Assembly: GCF_900090305.1 (NCBI RefSeq)
Contig: NZ_LT607751.1
Span: 186,001 to 250,000, forward strand
From: Micromonospora siamensis
Lineage (GTDB): Bacteria > Actinomycetota > Actinomycetes > Mycobacteriales > Micromonosporaceae
Length of the DNA stretch: 64,000 bases
Direction: 5' to 3'
Part shown: piece by piece, positions 38,901 through 47,785 of the stretch
How positions within the stretch are numbered: the first letter of the stretch is position 1
How the letters are laid out: every line of letters begins with the position of its first letter
Translations under genes and position numbers: made by a program
The notes under the pieces: generated by a model
Seen by the model: the letters and a program-made list of their open reading frames with translations, nothing else
Databases searched by the model: none
Told to the model about the DNA's origin: nothing

Positions 38901-39941
38901 TCAGAACGTCGAGGCGTCGATCACGAATCGGTAGCGCACGTCCGAGGCGAGCACCCGCTCGTACGCCTCGTTGATCTTCTCGGCTCCGATGACCTCGATC
39001 TCCGCGCCGATCCCCTTCTCGGCGCAGAAGTCCAGCATCTCCTGGGTCTCGGCGATGCCGCCGATCATCGAACCGGCGAACGACCGGCGGGCCGGGATCA
39101 GCGAGAACGCCGCCACCGACAGCGGCTCCTCCGGCGCGCCCACGTTGACCAGCGTCCCGTCCACGGCCAGCAGCCGCAGGTACGCGTCCAGATCGATCTT
39201 GGCGCTGACCGTGTTGACGATCAGGTCGAACGACCCGGCCAGCTTGGTGAAGGTCTCCTCGTCGGAGGTCGCGAAGTAGTGGTCGGCGCCGAGCCGCAGC
39301 CCGTCCTCCTGCTTCTTCAGCGACTGGGACAGCACGGTGACCTCGGCGCCCATGGCGTGGGCCAGCTTGACGGCCATGTGGCCCAACCCACCCATGCCGA
39401 TCACCGCGACCCGCTTGCCGGGACCGGCGTTCCAGTGCCGCAGCGGCGAGTACGTGGTGATGCCGGCGCAGAGCAGCGGCGCGGCGGCGTCCAGCTCGAT
39501 GCCGTCCGGGATGCGCAGCACGAAGTCGTCGACCACCACGATGGCCTGCGAGTAGCCGCCCTGGGTCGGCTGCCCGTCCCGCCCGACCGCCCCGTACGTG
39601 CCGATGTTGCCCTTCAGGCAGTACTGCTCCAGCCCCTTGCGGCAGTTGTCGCACTCCCGGCAGGAGTCGACCATGCAGCCGACGCCCACCCGGTCGCCGA
39701 CGGCGAACTTAGTCACCTCGGGGCCGACCTCGCGGACCACGCCGGCGATCTCGTGGCCGACCACGATCGGGTAGGTGGTCGGACCCCACTCGCTGCGCGC
39801 GGTGTGGATGTCGGAGTGGCAGATGCCGGAGAACTTGATGTCGATGAGGACGTCGTGCGGGCCCAGGTCGCGTCGCTCGATGGTGGTCGGGACGAGCGGT
39901 TCGGTCGCGGACGGGGCCGCGTAGGCGTTGACGGTGAGCAC
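38901..39941 (-). CDS. Zinc-dependent NAD(P) alcohol dehydrogenase (YahK/AdhC/CAD-like)
   Basis: 346 residues, MDR family. Catalytic zinc ligands lie in [17 protein letters not shown] and [14 protein letters not shown] plus a later Cys ([12 protein letters not shown]). The structural zinc cluster is [19 protein letters not shown]. The NADP-type [20 protein letters not shown] motif follows. Relatives reduce aldehydes of many kinds and are close to cinnamyl alcohol dehydrogenases. GTG 39941 has AGGAAGCGGAG upstream. The physiological substrate is unknown. Confidence 0.9.
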   Translation of the reverse strand: MLTVNAYAAPSATEPLVPTTIERRDLGPHDVLIDIKFSGICHSDIHTARSEWGPTTYPIVVGHEIAGVVREVGPEVTKFAVGDRVGVGCMVDSCRECDNCRKGLEQYCLKGNIGTYGAVGRDGQPTQGGYSQAIVVVDDFVLRIPDGIELDAAAPLLCAGITTYSPLRHWNAGPGKRVAVIGMGGLGHMAVKLAHAMGAEVTVLSQSLKKQEDGLRLGADHYFATSDEETFTKLAGSFDLIVNTVSAKIDLDAYLRLLAVDGTLVNVGAPEEPLSVAAFSLIPARRSFAGSMIGGIAETQEMLDFCAEKGIGAEIEVIGAEKINEAYERVLASDVRYRFVIDASTF

Positions 39942-40079
39942 GATATCTCCGCTTCCTGCAGACGTTTCGTTGCAACGTCAACTACTACCCGCCCCCCACC
40001 CCGTCCGACACGTAGCGATTCTCACGCCGCCGCGCCCCGCGTCGGGCTGGTCACGTCGGGCCGGGTCGGCAACCGCCCG

Positions 40080-41105
40080 TCAGGCGGGGGTGCGGGTGAG
40101 GACGGCCAGCTCGGCCAGGGCGGCCACCGCGATGGCGAGCACGAGCGGCCACGGGGTGCCGACCAGCGCGTACAGCAGGATCATCAGCGGCGCGGCGGCC
40201 ACCGCGTAGACCGCCAGGGCGAGGGTCCGGTCCGAGCGGACCAGCCCGGGCAGGACGGTCCGGGCCAGGTCGGGCAGCTTGGCGGCGTACCGCCAGACCA
40301 GCAGCCCACCGCCGAGGGCCGCGAACGCCGCCGCGAACCGGGACAGGCCCGGGTTGCCGGCGGCCAGGCACGCGATCAGCACGGCGGTCAGCAGCGACCA
40401 GCCGGCGCCGTAGAGCACCAGCTGCCGCAGACCGGCGGAGATCGTCCGACGGGAGTCGATCCGGCCCGCGCCGATGGTGGCCGCGTCCGCCAGGTGCTCC
40501 AGCGCCTCGCTCCACCGGCGCTGCTCCAGCCGGAGCACCCCCAGGTCGTGCCGCGCCTCGGCCAGCTGCGGGTCGAGCCGCAACGCCTCCCGGTACGCCC
40601 GCTCGGCCAGGTCGAACAGGTCCAGCCGGGCGGCCACCAGGCCGAGCACCAGGTGCGCCTGCGGCTCCTCCGGCGCCAACTCCACCCCGCGCCAGGCCGC
40701 GTTCAGCGCCGGCTGGCCGTTGCGCGCGCCGGCCAGGATCGCCGCGGCGCTGCGCTGGGCGTACGCGTCGGTCGGGCCGAGCGCCAGGATCTCGTCGGCG
40801 CAGCCCGCGGCGGCCCGGTACTGCTCCAGGTCGGTCAGGGCGAGGCCGCGGGCCACCAGCGGCGGCACGACACCCGGGGCGGCGGCCACGGCCGCGTCGG
40901 CGGCGGTGAGCGCCTCGGCGGGCCGGCCGGCGGCCAGGTGCACCCGGGCCAGCACGGTCAGCACCTCGGCGTTCGCCGGCTCCAGCGCCACGGCGTAGCC
41001 CAGCTCGGCGGCGGCCTCGTCGTACCGGCCCAGCTCGGCGAGGAGCTGGGCGCGCTGGAGGTAGCCGTCCGCGGCGGAGCGGTCGGGGGTGGTGTCGCTG
41101 GACAT
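40080..41105 (-). CDS. Tetratricopeptide-repeat membrane protein
   Basis: 341 residues. The first 205 or so are TPR units (AELGRYDEAAAELGYAVALE; LAERAYREALRLDPQLAEAR; RRWSEALEHLADAATIG), followed by four membrane helices in the C-terminal part (LVLYGAGWSLLTAVLIACLA; FAAAFAALGGGLLVW; ALAVYAVAAAPLMILLYALV; PLVLAIAVAALAELAVL). Probably a membrane-bound adaptor with cytosolic TPRs. ATG 41105 lies 6 nt after TAGGCT, whose TAG is the stop codon of ispF. No Shine-Dalgarno is present. Confidence 0.8.
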   Translation of the reverse strand: MSSDTTPDRSAADGYLQRAQLLAELGRYDEAAAELGYAVALEPANAEVLTVLARVHLAAGRPAEALTAADAAVAAAPGVVPPLVARGLALTDLEQYRAAAGCADEILALGPTDAYAQRSAAAILAGARNGQPALNAAWRGVELAPEEPQAHLVLGLVAARLDLFDLAERAYREALRLDPQLAEARHDLGVLRLEQRRWSEALEHLADAATIGAGRIDSRRTISAGLRQLVLYGAGWSLLTAVLIACLAAGNPGLSRFAAAFAALGGGLLVWRYAAKLPDLARTVLPGLVRSDRTLALAVYAVAAAPLMILLYALVGTPWPLVLAIAVAALAELAVLTRTPA

Positions 41106-41111
41106 CGGGCG

Positions 41112-41117
41112 AGCCTA
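41112..41117 (-). promoter_or_regulatory. -10 hexamer TAGGCT overlapping the ispF stop codon
   Basis: On the minus strand TAGGCT is followed by CGCCCG and then ATG (41105). Its first three bases are the ispF stop codon. Spacing matches other leaderless starts in the window. Same arrangement as at nadC/coaX. Confidence 0.55.
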
Positions 41118-41597
41118 GGCGGCCGGCGCCTCGTACACCAGGGCCACCGCGACCCCGGTCAGGCCCTCCCCGCGCCCGGTGAAGCCGAGGCCGTCGGTGG
41201 TGGCGGCGGAGAGCGTCACCGGCGCCCCCACCGCCTCGGAGAGCACCCGCTCGGCCTCGGTACGCCGTGGGCCGATCTTGGGCCGGTTGCCGACGACCTG
41301 CACCGAGACGTTGCCGATCCGGAAGCCGGCCGCCCGGACCCGCCGCGCGCTCTCGGTGAGCAGCGCCACCCCGGGCGCCCCGGCCCACTCCGGCTGGTCG
41401 ACGCCGAAGTTGGCGCCCAGGTCACCCAGGCCGGCGGCGGAGAGCAGGGCGTTGCAGGCGGCGTGGGCGGCCACGTCCGCGTCCGAGTGCCCGGCCAGCC
41501 CGTCCTGTCCCGGCCAGTGCAGCCCGGCCACCCAGCACGGCCGGCCGGGTTCGAAGGCGTGCACGTCGGTGCCGATGGCCACCCGAGGAACGATCAT
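41115..41597 (-). CDS. ispF: 2-C-methyl-D-erythritol 2,4-cyclodiphosphate synthase
   Basis: 160 residues. Metal ligands are Asp11 and His13 (GTDVHAF) and His45 ([17 protein letters not shown]), and the end motif [20 protein letters not shown] is diagnostic. It cyclises CDP-methylerythritol 2-phosphate in the MEP isoprenoid pathway. ispD is 16 bp upstream on the same strand, so both MEP steps are adjacent. ATG 41597 lies 6 nt after TACCCT, suggesting its own leaderless promoter inside the operon. Confidence 0.95.
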   Translation of the reverse strand: MIVPRVAIGTDVHAFEPGRPCWVAGLHWPGQDGLAGHSDADVAAHAACNALLSAAGLGDLGANFGVDQPEWAGAPGVALLTESARRVRAAGFRIGNVSVQVVGNRPKIGPRRTEAERVLSEAVGAPVTLSAATTDGLGFTGRGEGLTGVAVALVYEAPAA

Positions 41598-41613
41598 CAG
41601 CCGAGGGTAGCGG

Positions 41614-42309
41614 TCAGGCGCCGGTGGTCAGCAGGTACTCGGCGAGCGCCAGGTCGAACGGTCGAGTGATCTTGAGGGCGTGTTCCGAGCCCGGCACGCA
41701 GACGACCGGGACGCCCTGCTTCTCGACCAGACCCGCATCGTCGGTCAACGGGTCGCCGGCGGCGGCGTGCGCCGCGGCCAGCACCGCCCGGCGGAAGCCC
41801 TGCGGGGTCTGCACGGCCCGCAGCGCCGACCGGTCGACCGTGCCGAGCACCCGCTCGCCGGCGTCGACCTCCTTGATCGTGTCGACGACCGGGAGGACGG
41901 GGATCACCGCGTCGTGGCCGGAGCGGACGGCGGCGGCCACCGACTCCACCAGGCCGGGCGGGGTCAACGCCCGGGCCGCGTCGTGCACCAGGACGATCTC
42001 CGGACCGGCCGGGACGGCGGCCAGCGCGGCGGCCACCGAGGCCTGCCGCTCCGCGCCGCCGGGCACCACGGTCACCGGGGCGACCGGCGCCAACAGGGCG
42101 CGCACCGCGTCGACGTCGGCCGCCGGGGCGGCCACCACGACGGTGTGCACCGACGGGGCCGCCGCGATCCGGCGGACCGCGTGCACCAGGAGCGGCTCAC
42201 CGCCGAGCAGTCGCAACGCCTTGGGAGCGCCCGGTCCGAGGCGTACCCCGGCACCGGCGGCAGGAACAAGGACCGCGACGTCACCGCGCGGATTGAGCTG
42301 CGCGGTCAC
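41614..42309 (-). CDS. ispD: 2-C-methyl-D-erythritol 4-phosphate cytidylyltransferase
   Basis: 231 residues. [20 protein letters not shown] is the nucleotide-binding loop, [20 protein letters not shown] carries the catalytic Asp region, and [20 protein letters not shown] is typical. It transfers CMP to methylerythritol phosphate in the MEP pathway. GTG start at 42309 after AGGA. It is followed by ispF and preceded by carD, a common actinobacterial order (carD-ispD-ispF). Confidence 0.94.
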   Translation of the reverse strand: MTAQLNPRGDVAVLVPAAGAGVRLGPGAPKALRLLGGEPLLVHAVRRIAAAPSVHTVVVAAPAADVDAVRALLAPVAPVTVVPGGAERQASVAAALAAVPAGPEIVLVHDAARALTPPGLVESVAAAVRSGHDAVIPVLPVVDTIKEVDAGERVLGTVDRSALRAVQTPQGFRRAVLAAAHAAAGDPLTDDAGLVEKQGVPVVCVPGSEHALKITRPFDLALAEYLLTTGA

Positions 42310-42363
42310 GTCGCGGTCCTCGGATTTCTTTGCTGCGGGGTGGGTACGACGATGCCGTGGGAA

Positions 42364-42849
42364 TCAGGCTTCGGTCAGCACCTTGTCGAGCAGCGTCTCC
42401 GCCTCGTCCTTGGTGCTCTTCTCGGCCAGCGCGACCTCGCCGACCAGAATGTCGCGGGCCTTGGCGAGCATGCGCTTCTCACCCGCGGACAGGCCCCGCT
42501 CCCGCTCCCGGCGCCACAGGTCGCGGACGACCTCGGCGACCTTCAGCGGGTTGCCGGAGGCCAGCTTCTCCAGATTCGCCTTGTAACGCCGCGACCAGTT
42601 GGTCGGCTCCTCGGTGTGCGGTGCACGGAGCACGTCGAAGACCTTGCCGAGGCCCTCTTCGCCGACCACCTCACGCACGCCCACGATCTCGGCGTTCTCA
42701 GCGGGCACCCGGACCGTCAGGTCACCCTGCGCGACCCTCAGGACGAGGTACTGCTTAGGCTCGCCCTTGATGACCCGAGTCTCGATTGCCTCGATGAGTG
42801 CGGCCCCGTGGTGGGGGTAAACAACGGTCTCGCCGACACTGAAAACCAT
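42364..42849 (-). CDS. carD: CarD-family RNA polymerase-binding transcription regulator
   Basis: 161 residues. [20 protein letters not shown] is the Tudor-like RNA polymerase beta-binding domain. The C-terminal part ([20 protein letters not shown] with the conserved Trp, then [20 protein letters not shown]) is the DNA-binding helical domain. It stabilises open promoter complexes, especially at rRNA promoters. AAAGGGG precedes the ATG. TACCCT on the minus strand (42879-42884) is a likely -10. Confidence 0.96.
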   Translation of the reverse strand: MVFSVGETVVYPHHGAALIEAIETRVIKGEPKQYLVLRVAQGDLTVRVPAENAEIVGVREVVGEEGLGKVFDVLRAPHTEEPTNWSRRYKANLEKLASGNPLKVAEVVRDLWRRERERGLSAGEKRMLAKARDILVGEVALAEKSTKDEAETLLDKVLTEA

Positions 42850-43166
42850 AGGTTCGAAACCCCTTTCGCTGTGTCTAGGGTAACACGCTCAGGCACCGAT
42901 GTCCCACCGCTGTCCTGACCGTTGGCGCAGCTCAGGGGCCCTGTGAGAGGTACTTCTTCGGCTTGACAGGCGGTCAAACCAATGGTTCGAACACGCTCCG
43001 TGACCGAGGCATGACAACCCGGTACGGGTGAGCGGAGCGTGGATTTCTCGGGCGATGCGCTCCCACCATGGTATCCCGCCGCCGCCCGTCCCGTCCGGGT
43101 GTAGCGGTACGCGGGCTCGTGCGGGACGCTTGAGGTCCGCTCACCGAGACGGTTTCAGGGGGTCCG
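42850..43166. other. Divergent intergenic region before carD
   Basis: 317 bp between carD and the membrane-redoxin gene. It contains the TACCCT -10 candidate for carD (minus strand, 42879-42884). A TTGACA on the plus strand at 42964-42969 has no good -10 partner. No open frame or repeat of note. Confidence 0.45.
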
Positions 43167-43898
43167 ATGGGCATGCGTGACGCCGAGGGACACGGCCCAC
43201 CCGACGGGCTGCCCGACCTGCCACCCGAGTGGGGCCGGGTGGTGGTGCCGGACGACGCCTCCGCGCTGGCCGCCGAGGCCGCCCAGCTCCGCCGCGAGCT
43301 GCGCCGACGGGCAACAACCCGGCGTCGGCGCCGGCTGCTCGGCCTCGGGCCCGGCCCCGACGGCCGGCTGCCGCTGCGGCTGCCCCTGCTGGCCCTGCTG
43401 GTGGCGGTGCTCACCACCGTGGCCGGCCTGGTCGCGGTCACCTGGCCCCGCTCACCGCGCGGCGGCGCCCGCCCGACCGTGCTCCCCCAGGCCACCGCCG
43501 CCGACCTGGTCGGCCGGCCACTTCCCGCGCTCGACCTCGTCGGCCCCGATCAACGGCCGGTGCCGCTGCGCGGGCTGCTGCCCGCCGTGATCCTCCTCGT
43601 CGACGGCTGCGCCTGCCCCGAGCGGGCCACCGAGGCGGCCCTGGCCGCGCCAGCCGGAGTGACCGTCGTCACCGTCACCGGCAGGCACGCGGCCAGCACC
43701 ACCCCCACGGCCACCGGCCCACCCGTCCTCGCGCTGGCCGATCCGGCCGGCGGCCTGCGCGCCTTCCTGCGCCTGCCCGTGCCCACCGGCAGGGCCACCG
43801 CACTGCTGGTGGACCGCTACGGCACCCTCACCGAGGTGGTTCCGCAGGTCGGCACCGTCGAGGACTACCGGGCCGAGCTGGAACGGCTCGCCGGCTGA
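43167..43898 (+). CDS. Membrane-anchored protein with redoxin-like extracytoplasmic domain
   Basis: 243 residues. A basic cytosolic segment (RRELRRRATTRRRRRLLGLG) precedes one membrane helix at about 69-88 (LPLLALLVAVLTTVAGLVAV). The outer part (ATAADLVGRPLPALDLVGPD, VILLVDGCACPERATEA, ALLVDRYGTLTEVVPQVGTV) follows the TlpA/thioredoxin-like layout, but the Cys pair is CAC rather than CxxC, so redox activity is doubtful. GGGGGTCCG precedes the ATG. A 21-bp tandem repeat begins 9 bp after its stop. Confidence 0.6.
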   Translation: MGMRDAEGHGPPDGLPDLPPEWGRVVVPDDASALAAEAAQLRRELRRRATTRRRRRLLGLGPGPDGRLPLRLPLLALLVAVLTTVAGLVAVTWPRSPRGGARPTVLPQATAADLVGRPLPALDLVGPDQRPVPLRGLLPAVILLVDGCACPERATEAALAAPAGVTVVTVTGRHAASTTPTATGPPVLALADPAGGLRAFLRLPVPTGRATALLVDRYGTLTEVVPQVGTVEDYRAELERLAG

Positions 43899-43907
43899 GC
43901 CGGCGAC

Positions 43908-43965
43908 CGGAGCAGCGCAGCCACCGGGCGGAGCAGCGCGGCCACCGGAGCGGCGCAGCCACGCC
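43908..43965. repeat. 21-bp tandem repeat just after a stop codon
   Basis: CGGAGCAGCGCAGCCACCGGG (43908-43928, 21 bp) is followed by a copy with two changes (43929-43949) and a partial third (43950-43965). The period is seven codons, but the stop codon at 43896-43898 precedes it. Confidence 0.7.
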
Positions 43966-44015
43966 CCGCGGTCAGCCGCCCGCCGGCGGACCGAGCCGAC
44001 GCTCCGGACCGACCG

Positions 44016-44597
44016 TCAGGACGCCACCATCAGCTGGGCGTCCACCTCGACCGGCGCCATGTCCACCGTCGACAACATGATCCGGGCGGGCACGCCCGCC
44101 CCGATCAGCTCCGCCGACCGGATCCGGCCGTCGCAGGCGGTCGGCGGCTGCTGCTCCCCCAACAACGCGCCGGAGACCGCCACGACCAGCTTCCCCGGAC
44201 CCGTGCACCGCCACCGCAACTGGTAGCGGACGCCCTCGGTCGGCTGGACCTCCGCGTCCAGTCCGGCCTCCGGGCCGATCCCCTCGCTCGCCACCGCCCA
44301 GAGCGCCCCGGGCGACGGGAAGTCGGCGGGCCGGTCCACTGTCGGGCCGACCTCGACCGAGCCGACCGCCCTCTCGCCTTCGAGGGTCACCCGCAGGCTG
44401 CTCCGGTAGGCCGCCGAATCCGACCCGGACGGCGAGGTCGGCTCCACCCCCACCATCAGCCCGGCCGGGTCCGGCCCGGCGACCGGACCGGTCTGCGGGG
44501 CGGCGGCCCGCCACCACAGTCCCCCCGCGACCAGCGCCGCCACGGTCAACCCGGCCAGCACCCCGGCCCGCAGCCGGTCCTCCCCGTCGGCGTCCAC
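44016..44597 (-). CDS. Hypothetical membrane-anchored protein
   Basis: 193 residues from GTG 44597. One membrane helix near the start (RAGVLAGLTVAALVAGGLWW) is followed by an exported domain of about 150 residues (YRSSLRVTLEGERAVGSVEV; YQLRWRCTGPGKLVVAVSGA; IMLSTVDMAPVEVDAQLMVA) with two Cys that may pair. I recognise no family. The start is moved from an in-frame GTG at 44630 because TACGCT lies 6 nt before GTG 44597, the same leaderless pattern seen elsewhere. It lies downstream of the type III PKS gene on the same strand, though there is no evidence that it takes part. Confidence 0.6.
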   Translation of the reverse strand: MDADGEDRLRAGVLAGLTVAALVAGGLWWRAAAPQTGPVAGPDPAGLMVGVEPTSPSGSDSAAYRSSLRVTLEGERAVGSVEVGPTVDRPADFPSPGALWAVASEGIGPEAGLDAEVQPTEGVRYQLRWRCTGPGKLVVAVSGALLGEQQPPTACDGRIRSAELIGAGVPARIMLSTVDMAPVEVDAQLMVAS

Positions 44598-44669
44598 GCG
44601 CCGAGCGTATCGGGCCGGCGCATCCGGCACCGCCCGCCGCGTCGCGGGCCGGTTCTCCCGGCGCAGCCG

Positions 44670-45725
44670 TCAGTCGGTCCGCTCCAGCAGGGCCGCGTAC
44701 AGGGTCAGGCCCGGCCCGAAGGCCAGCATCACGATCCGCCGGGGCGGGTCGGCGGCCCGGCGCAGCCGGTCCACGATCAGCAGCACCGTCGGCGACGAAC
44801 AGTTGCCGTGCTCGGCCAGCACCGCCCGGGACGCCGCCATCCCCTCCGGCGGCAGCGCGAGCTCCCGCTCCACCACGTTCAGGATCCGCGGGCCGCCCGG
44901 GTGCACCGCCCAGCCGTCCACCTCGGACGACGAACTCCCGTGCCGGGCCAGCAGGTCGTCGACCAGGCCCCGTACGTGCGCGGAGAGCACCTGCGGCACC
45001 TTCGGCGACAGGCCCATCCGGAAGCCGGTGTCGGTCACGTCCCAGGTCATGTGGTCCGCGGTCGAGGTGTCGGTGACCGAGGTGACCTCGCGGACCGCGT
45101 ACCCGCCCGGCCGGTCACCGGGCACGATCACCGCGGCCACCGCCGCGTCGGAGAAGAGCGCGTGCGAGACGATCTGCTGGGTGTCCACCCGGGCCGACGA
45201 GGGCTGGATGTGCAGGCTGGTCAGCTCTGCGCAGAGCAGCAGCGCCGGACGACCCCGGGCGGTCACGAAGTCGCTCGCCGCCCCCAGCCCCGGCAGGGCC
45301 GCGTAGCAGCCCATGTGCCCGACGAACATCCGCTGCGTCTGCGGGGCCATGCCCAGGTCGCGGGCCAGCAGGATGTCCAGCCCCGGCGTGGCGTACCCGG
45401 TGCACGAGCAGACCACGAAGAGGCCGACGTCCCCGGCGTCCAGGCCGGCGGCGGTCAGCGCCCGGCTCACCGCCTCCTTGCCCAGGGGCAGCGCCTCCAC
45501 CTGGTAGCGCCGCATCCGACGCTCGGTCGGCCAGTCCGACACGTCCTCCAGCAGCGGGTTCACCGCCGCCTGCCGCCGGGACACCCCGGAGTTGGCGAAG
45601 ATCCGCTGGGCCAGCGCCCGCGTGGTGCCCGAGAAGTGCTTCGAGAAGAACCCGTCCCAGAGCTCGTCCTGGTCGGCGCCCGGCGGCTGCGCCGTACCGA
45701 GCCCCGCGATCACCGGCACCGCCAT
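44670..45725 (-). CDS. Type III polyketide synthase (chalcone/stilbene synthase family)
   Basis: 351 residues, thiolase fold. The catalytic triad is Cys140 (MFVGHMGCYAALPGLGAASD), His275 (DGWAVHPGGPRIL) and Asn308 (AEHGNCSSPTVL). Homodimeric enzymes of this kind extend fatty acyl starters with malonyl units to resorcinols, pyrones or quinone precursors. GGGAGG precedes ATG 45725. With the methyltransferase at 46003 and the UbiA gene at 46807 it resembles the Actinoplanes missouriensis agq cluster, which makes prenylated alkyl-methoxyhydroquinones. The monooxygenase of that cluster is not in this window. Confidence 0.92.
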   Translation of the reverse strand: MAVPVIAGLGTAQPPGADQDELWDGFFSKHFSGTTRALAQRIFANSGVSRRQAAVNPLLEDVSDWPTERRMRRYQVEALPLGKEAVSRALTAAGLDAGDVGLFVVCSCTGYATPGLDILLARDLGMAPQTQRMFVGHMGCYAALPGLGAASDFVTARGRPALLLCAELTSLHIQPSSARVDTQQIVSHALFSDAAVAAVIVPGDRPGGYAVREVTSVTDTSTADHMTWDVTDTGFRMGLSPKVPQVLSAHVRGLVDDLLARHGSSSSEVDGWAVHPGGPRILNVVERELALPPEGMAASRAVLAEHGNCSSPTVLLIVDRLRRAADPPRRIVMLAFGPGLTLYAALLERTD

Positions 45726-45813
45726 GTCCCCAACCTCCCGATCGGCACTGCACCCTCGACCGCCCACCCGGGCCGGCCGGCCCGGCCCGTCCCGGAACCG
45801 GACGGACCCGTAC

Positions 45814-45960
45814 TCACCAACGCGGTGCCGAACCGTCGCGGTCCGGGTCACCGCCGACAGCGGCGATGCCCGACCGGTCGGCGCAGACGTCCGAGGTGGC
45901 CGGATGCGGCGAGCCGCACCGGGTGTCCCGGTGAAGCCGCTCCAGCGCGTGCACCGTCAT
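45814..45960 (-). CDS. Possible small protein (48 aa) between methyltransferase and type III PKS genes
   Basis: An open frame of 48 codons starts MTVHALERLHRDTRCGSPHP and ends GSAPRW. AAGGGGGCAGG lies directly before the ATG at 45960, and third positions are strongly GC-biased, as in real genes here. It is too short for family recognition. If real, it would be co-transcribed with the type III PKS. It could also be chance in GC-rich sequence. Confidence 0.3.
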   Translation of the reverse strand: MTVHALERLHRDTRCGSPHPATSDVCADRSGIAAVGGDPDRDGSAPRW

Positions 45961-46002
45961 CCTGCCCCCTTGTCGGCGTCTCTCTACCCTGCCAACCGAC
46001 CG

Positions 46003-46761
46003 CTACCCCTGCCGGCGACCACGACCCTGGTAGAGCACGGCGGTGGACCAGGTCGGCACGATCCGCGGAGCGGCACCGGTGGCCGGGCCCGCGTCGCGCC
46101 GGGCCCGCCGCGCCAGCCAGGCCAGCGTCCCGCGCACCTGCGGTCGTACGCCCCGCACGCGCAGGTCGACGTCGTGCCGGGCGCACTCGGCGACCAGTTC
46201 GCCGGCGTCCACGAAGAGCCGTGGGTCGTGGATGCCCCGGGGCACCGTCGGCAGCCGCTCACCGATGTGGACCGCCACCACCCGGCTGATCAGCGTGTCG
46301 TTGAGGGTGTCCAGCACCAGCAGGCCGCCCGGGCGCAGCAACCGGGCCGCCTCGGCGACCACCAGTCGCCAGTCCGGCACGTGTTCCAGCAGCTCACCGG
46401 CGGCCACCACGTCGGCGCAGCCGTCGGCCAGCGGGACCGCCGTGGCGTCGCCGTTGACCACCCGTACGCCGTGCGCGGCGGCCTGGGCCAGCGCCGACCG
46501 GGTCAGGTCCACCCCGACGTGCCGGTAGCCCCTGCCGGCCAGGTGCGGGGCGAGCAGGCCGGCGCCGCAGCCCAGGTCGACCAGGAGGGCGCCGGGGCGG
46601 GTCGCCGGCGGGACCAGGTCGGCGCGGGCCCGCGCCAGCCAGTGCAGCATGGCGAACGCGCCGTCCGGCCGCCACCACTCGTCGGCGAGGTCGTCGTACT
46701 GCCGGGGGTCGTTGGGGGGCAGCACCCGGGGCGGGGTGGACACCGGGGCCGCGTCTCGCAT
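46003..46761 (-). CDS. SAM-dependent methyltransferase (UbiG-like)
   Basis: 252 residues, class I Rossmann methyltransferase. Motif I is LLVDLGCGAGLLAPHLAGRG, the acidic loop HVGVDLT, motif II GCADVVAAGELLEHVPDWRL and LLRPGGLLVLDTLNDTLISR. The EWW near the start (DLADEWWRPDGAFAMLHWLA) and the layout match UbiG-type phenol O-methyltransferases. Placement beside a type III PKS and a UbiA gene suggests O-methylation of a polyketide phenol or hydroquinone. It is divergent from UbiA with about 45 bp between. Confidence 0.88.
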   Translation of the reverse strand: MRDAAPVSTPPRVLPPNDPRQYDDLADEWWRPDGAFAMLHWLARARADLVPPATRPGALLVDLGCGAGLLAPHLAGRGYRHVGVDLTRSALAQAAAHGVRVVNGDATAVPLADGCADVVAAGELLEHVPDWRLVVAEAARLLRPGGLLVLDTLNDTLISRVVAVHIGERLPTVPRGIHDPRLFVDAGELVAECARHDVDLRVRGVRPQVRGTLAWLARRARRDAGPATGAAPRIVPTWSTAVLYQGRGRRQG

Positions 46762-46806
46762 GGACCGAGCGTGGCACGACTCCTCGGTAACGACCAGACT
46801 TCCCTT

Positions 46807-47646
46807 ATGTCGTCTTCGGTGTTAGGGCTGGTCAGGGCGAGCCATCCGGAACCGACGGCCGCGGTCACCGCGGTCGCCGGGCTGCTCGCCTGGGGGGTCG
46901 GGCACCGGCCGGGCGGCGTGGCCGCCGTCGCGCTCACCGTGCTGGCCAGCCAGCTCGCGGTGGGTTGGAGCAACGACGCGCTCGACGCCGACCGGGACGC
47001 CGCGGTGGGGCGTACCGACAAGCCGGTCGCCGCCGGTGCGGTCCGGCGGCGGACCGTGGCCCTGGGCGCGGTCGCGGCCGCCCTGGCCACCCCGGTGCTG
47101 GCGCTGGCGACGAACCCGGTGGCGGCGCTCTGGGCCACCGTGGGACTGGTCGCCGCGCTGCTCTACGACTGGCCGCTGAAGTCGACCCCGCTGTCGGTGC
47201 TGCCGTACGCGGTCTCGTTCGGCTCGTTGCCGGCCTTCGTGGTGCTCGCGTTGCCCGGCACGCCGGCGCCCCCCGGCTGGCTGGTCGCGGCGGCGGCGCT
47301 CCTGGGCGCCGGCGCGCACTTCGCGAACGTGCTGCCCGACCTGGCCGACGACGCCCGGACCGGAGTGCGCGGACTGCCGCACCGGATCGGGGCGGCGGGC
47401 AGCCGGCTGGCCGCCGCCGGGCTGCTGCTGGCGGCGACCGCCACCCTGGTCCTGGGGCCGGCCGGGCCGCCGTCGTGGGCCGGCCTGTCGGCCGTCGCGG
47501 CGGCCGTCGTCGTCCCGCTCCTCGGTTGGTACGCCGGCCGCGCGGCGGCCCGCACCGGCGGGCGGCAGGTTGCGGCGTTCCGGGCCGTGATGCTGGTGGC
47601 CCTGATCGACGTGGCTCTGCTGCTGGCGGCCGGTCGGCTGGTCTGA
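46807..47646 (+). CDS. UbiA-family prenyltransferase
   Basis: 279 residues, about eight to nine membrane helices. The first Asp-rich motif is SNDALDADRDAAVGRTDKPV and the second is VLPDLADDARTGVRGLPHRI. These bind the prenyl diphosphate through Mg2+. It transfers a prenyl group onto an aromatic or other acceptor. Neighbouring type III PKS and methyltransferase genes suggest the acceptor is their product. A role in menaquinone or cell-wall lipid synthesis cannot be excluded, but no men genes are near. Confidence 0.9.
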   Translation: MSSSVLGLVRASHPEPTAAVTAVAGLLAWGVGHRPGGVAAVALTVLASQLAVGWSNDALDADRDAAVGRTDKPVAAGAVRRRTVALGAVAAALATPVLALATNPVAALWATVGLVAALLYDWPLKSTPLSVLPYAVSFGSLPAFVVLALPGTPAPPGWLVAAAALLGAGAHFANVLPDLADDARTGVRGLPHRIGAAGSRLAAAGLLLAATATLVLGPAGPPSWAGLSAVAAAVVVPLLGWYAGRAAARTGGRQVAAFRAVMLVALIDVALLLAAGRLV

Positions 47647-47785
47647 GCGGCACCCGGGCAGGTGGCATTGCCGGGTCGCCGTGCGGGGCTCGATCAGCGG
47701 CAACTACCCTGGAGCGCGGTCTGCGCGGGTATGGCCACCGCGCCCGGCGAGGCACCGGGTGGGGATCGTGACGAGGAGGACCGAC

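Noticed and set aside
42964..42969. TTGACA facing the plus strand before the membrane-redoxin gene
   Set aside because: There is no acceptable -10 hexamer 16-19 nt downstream.
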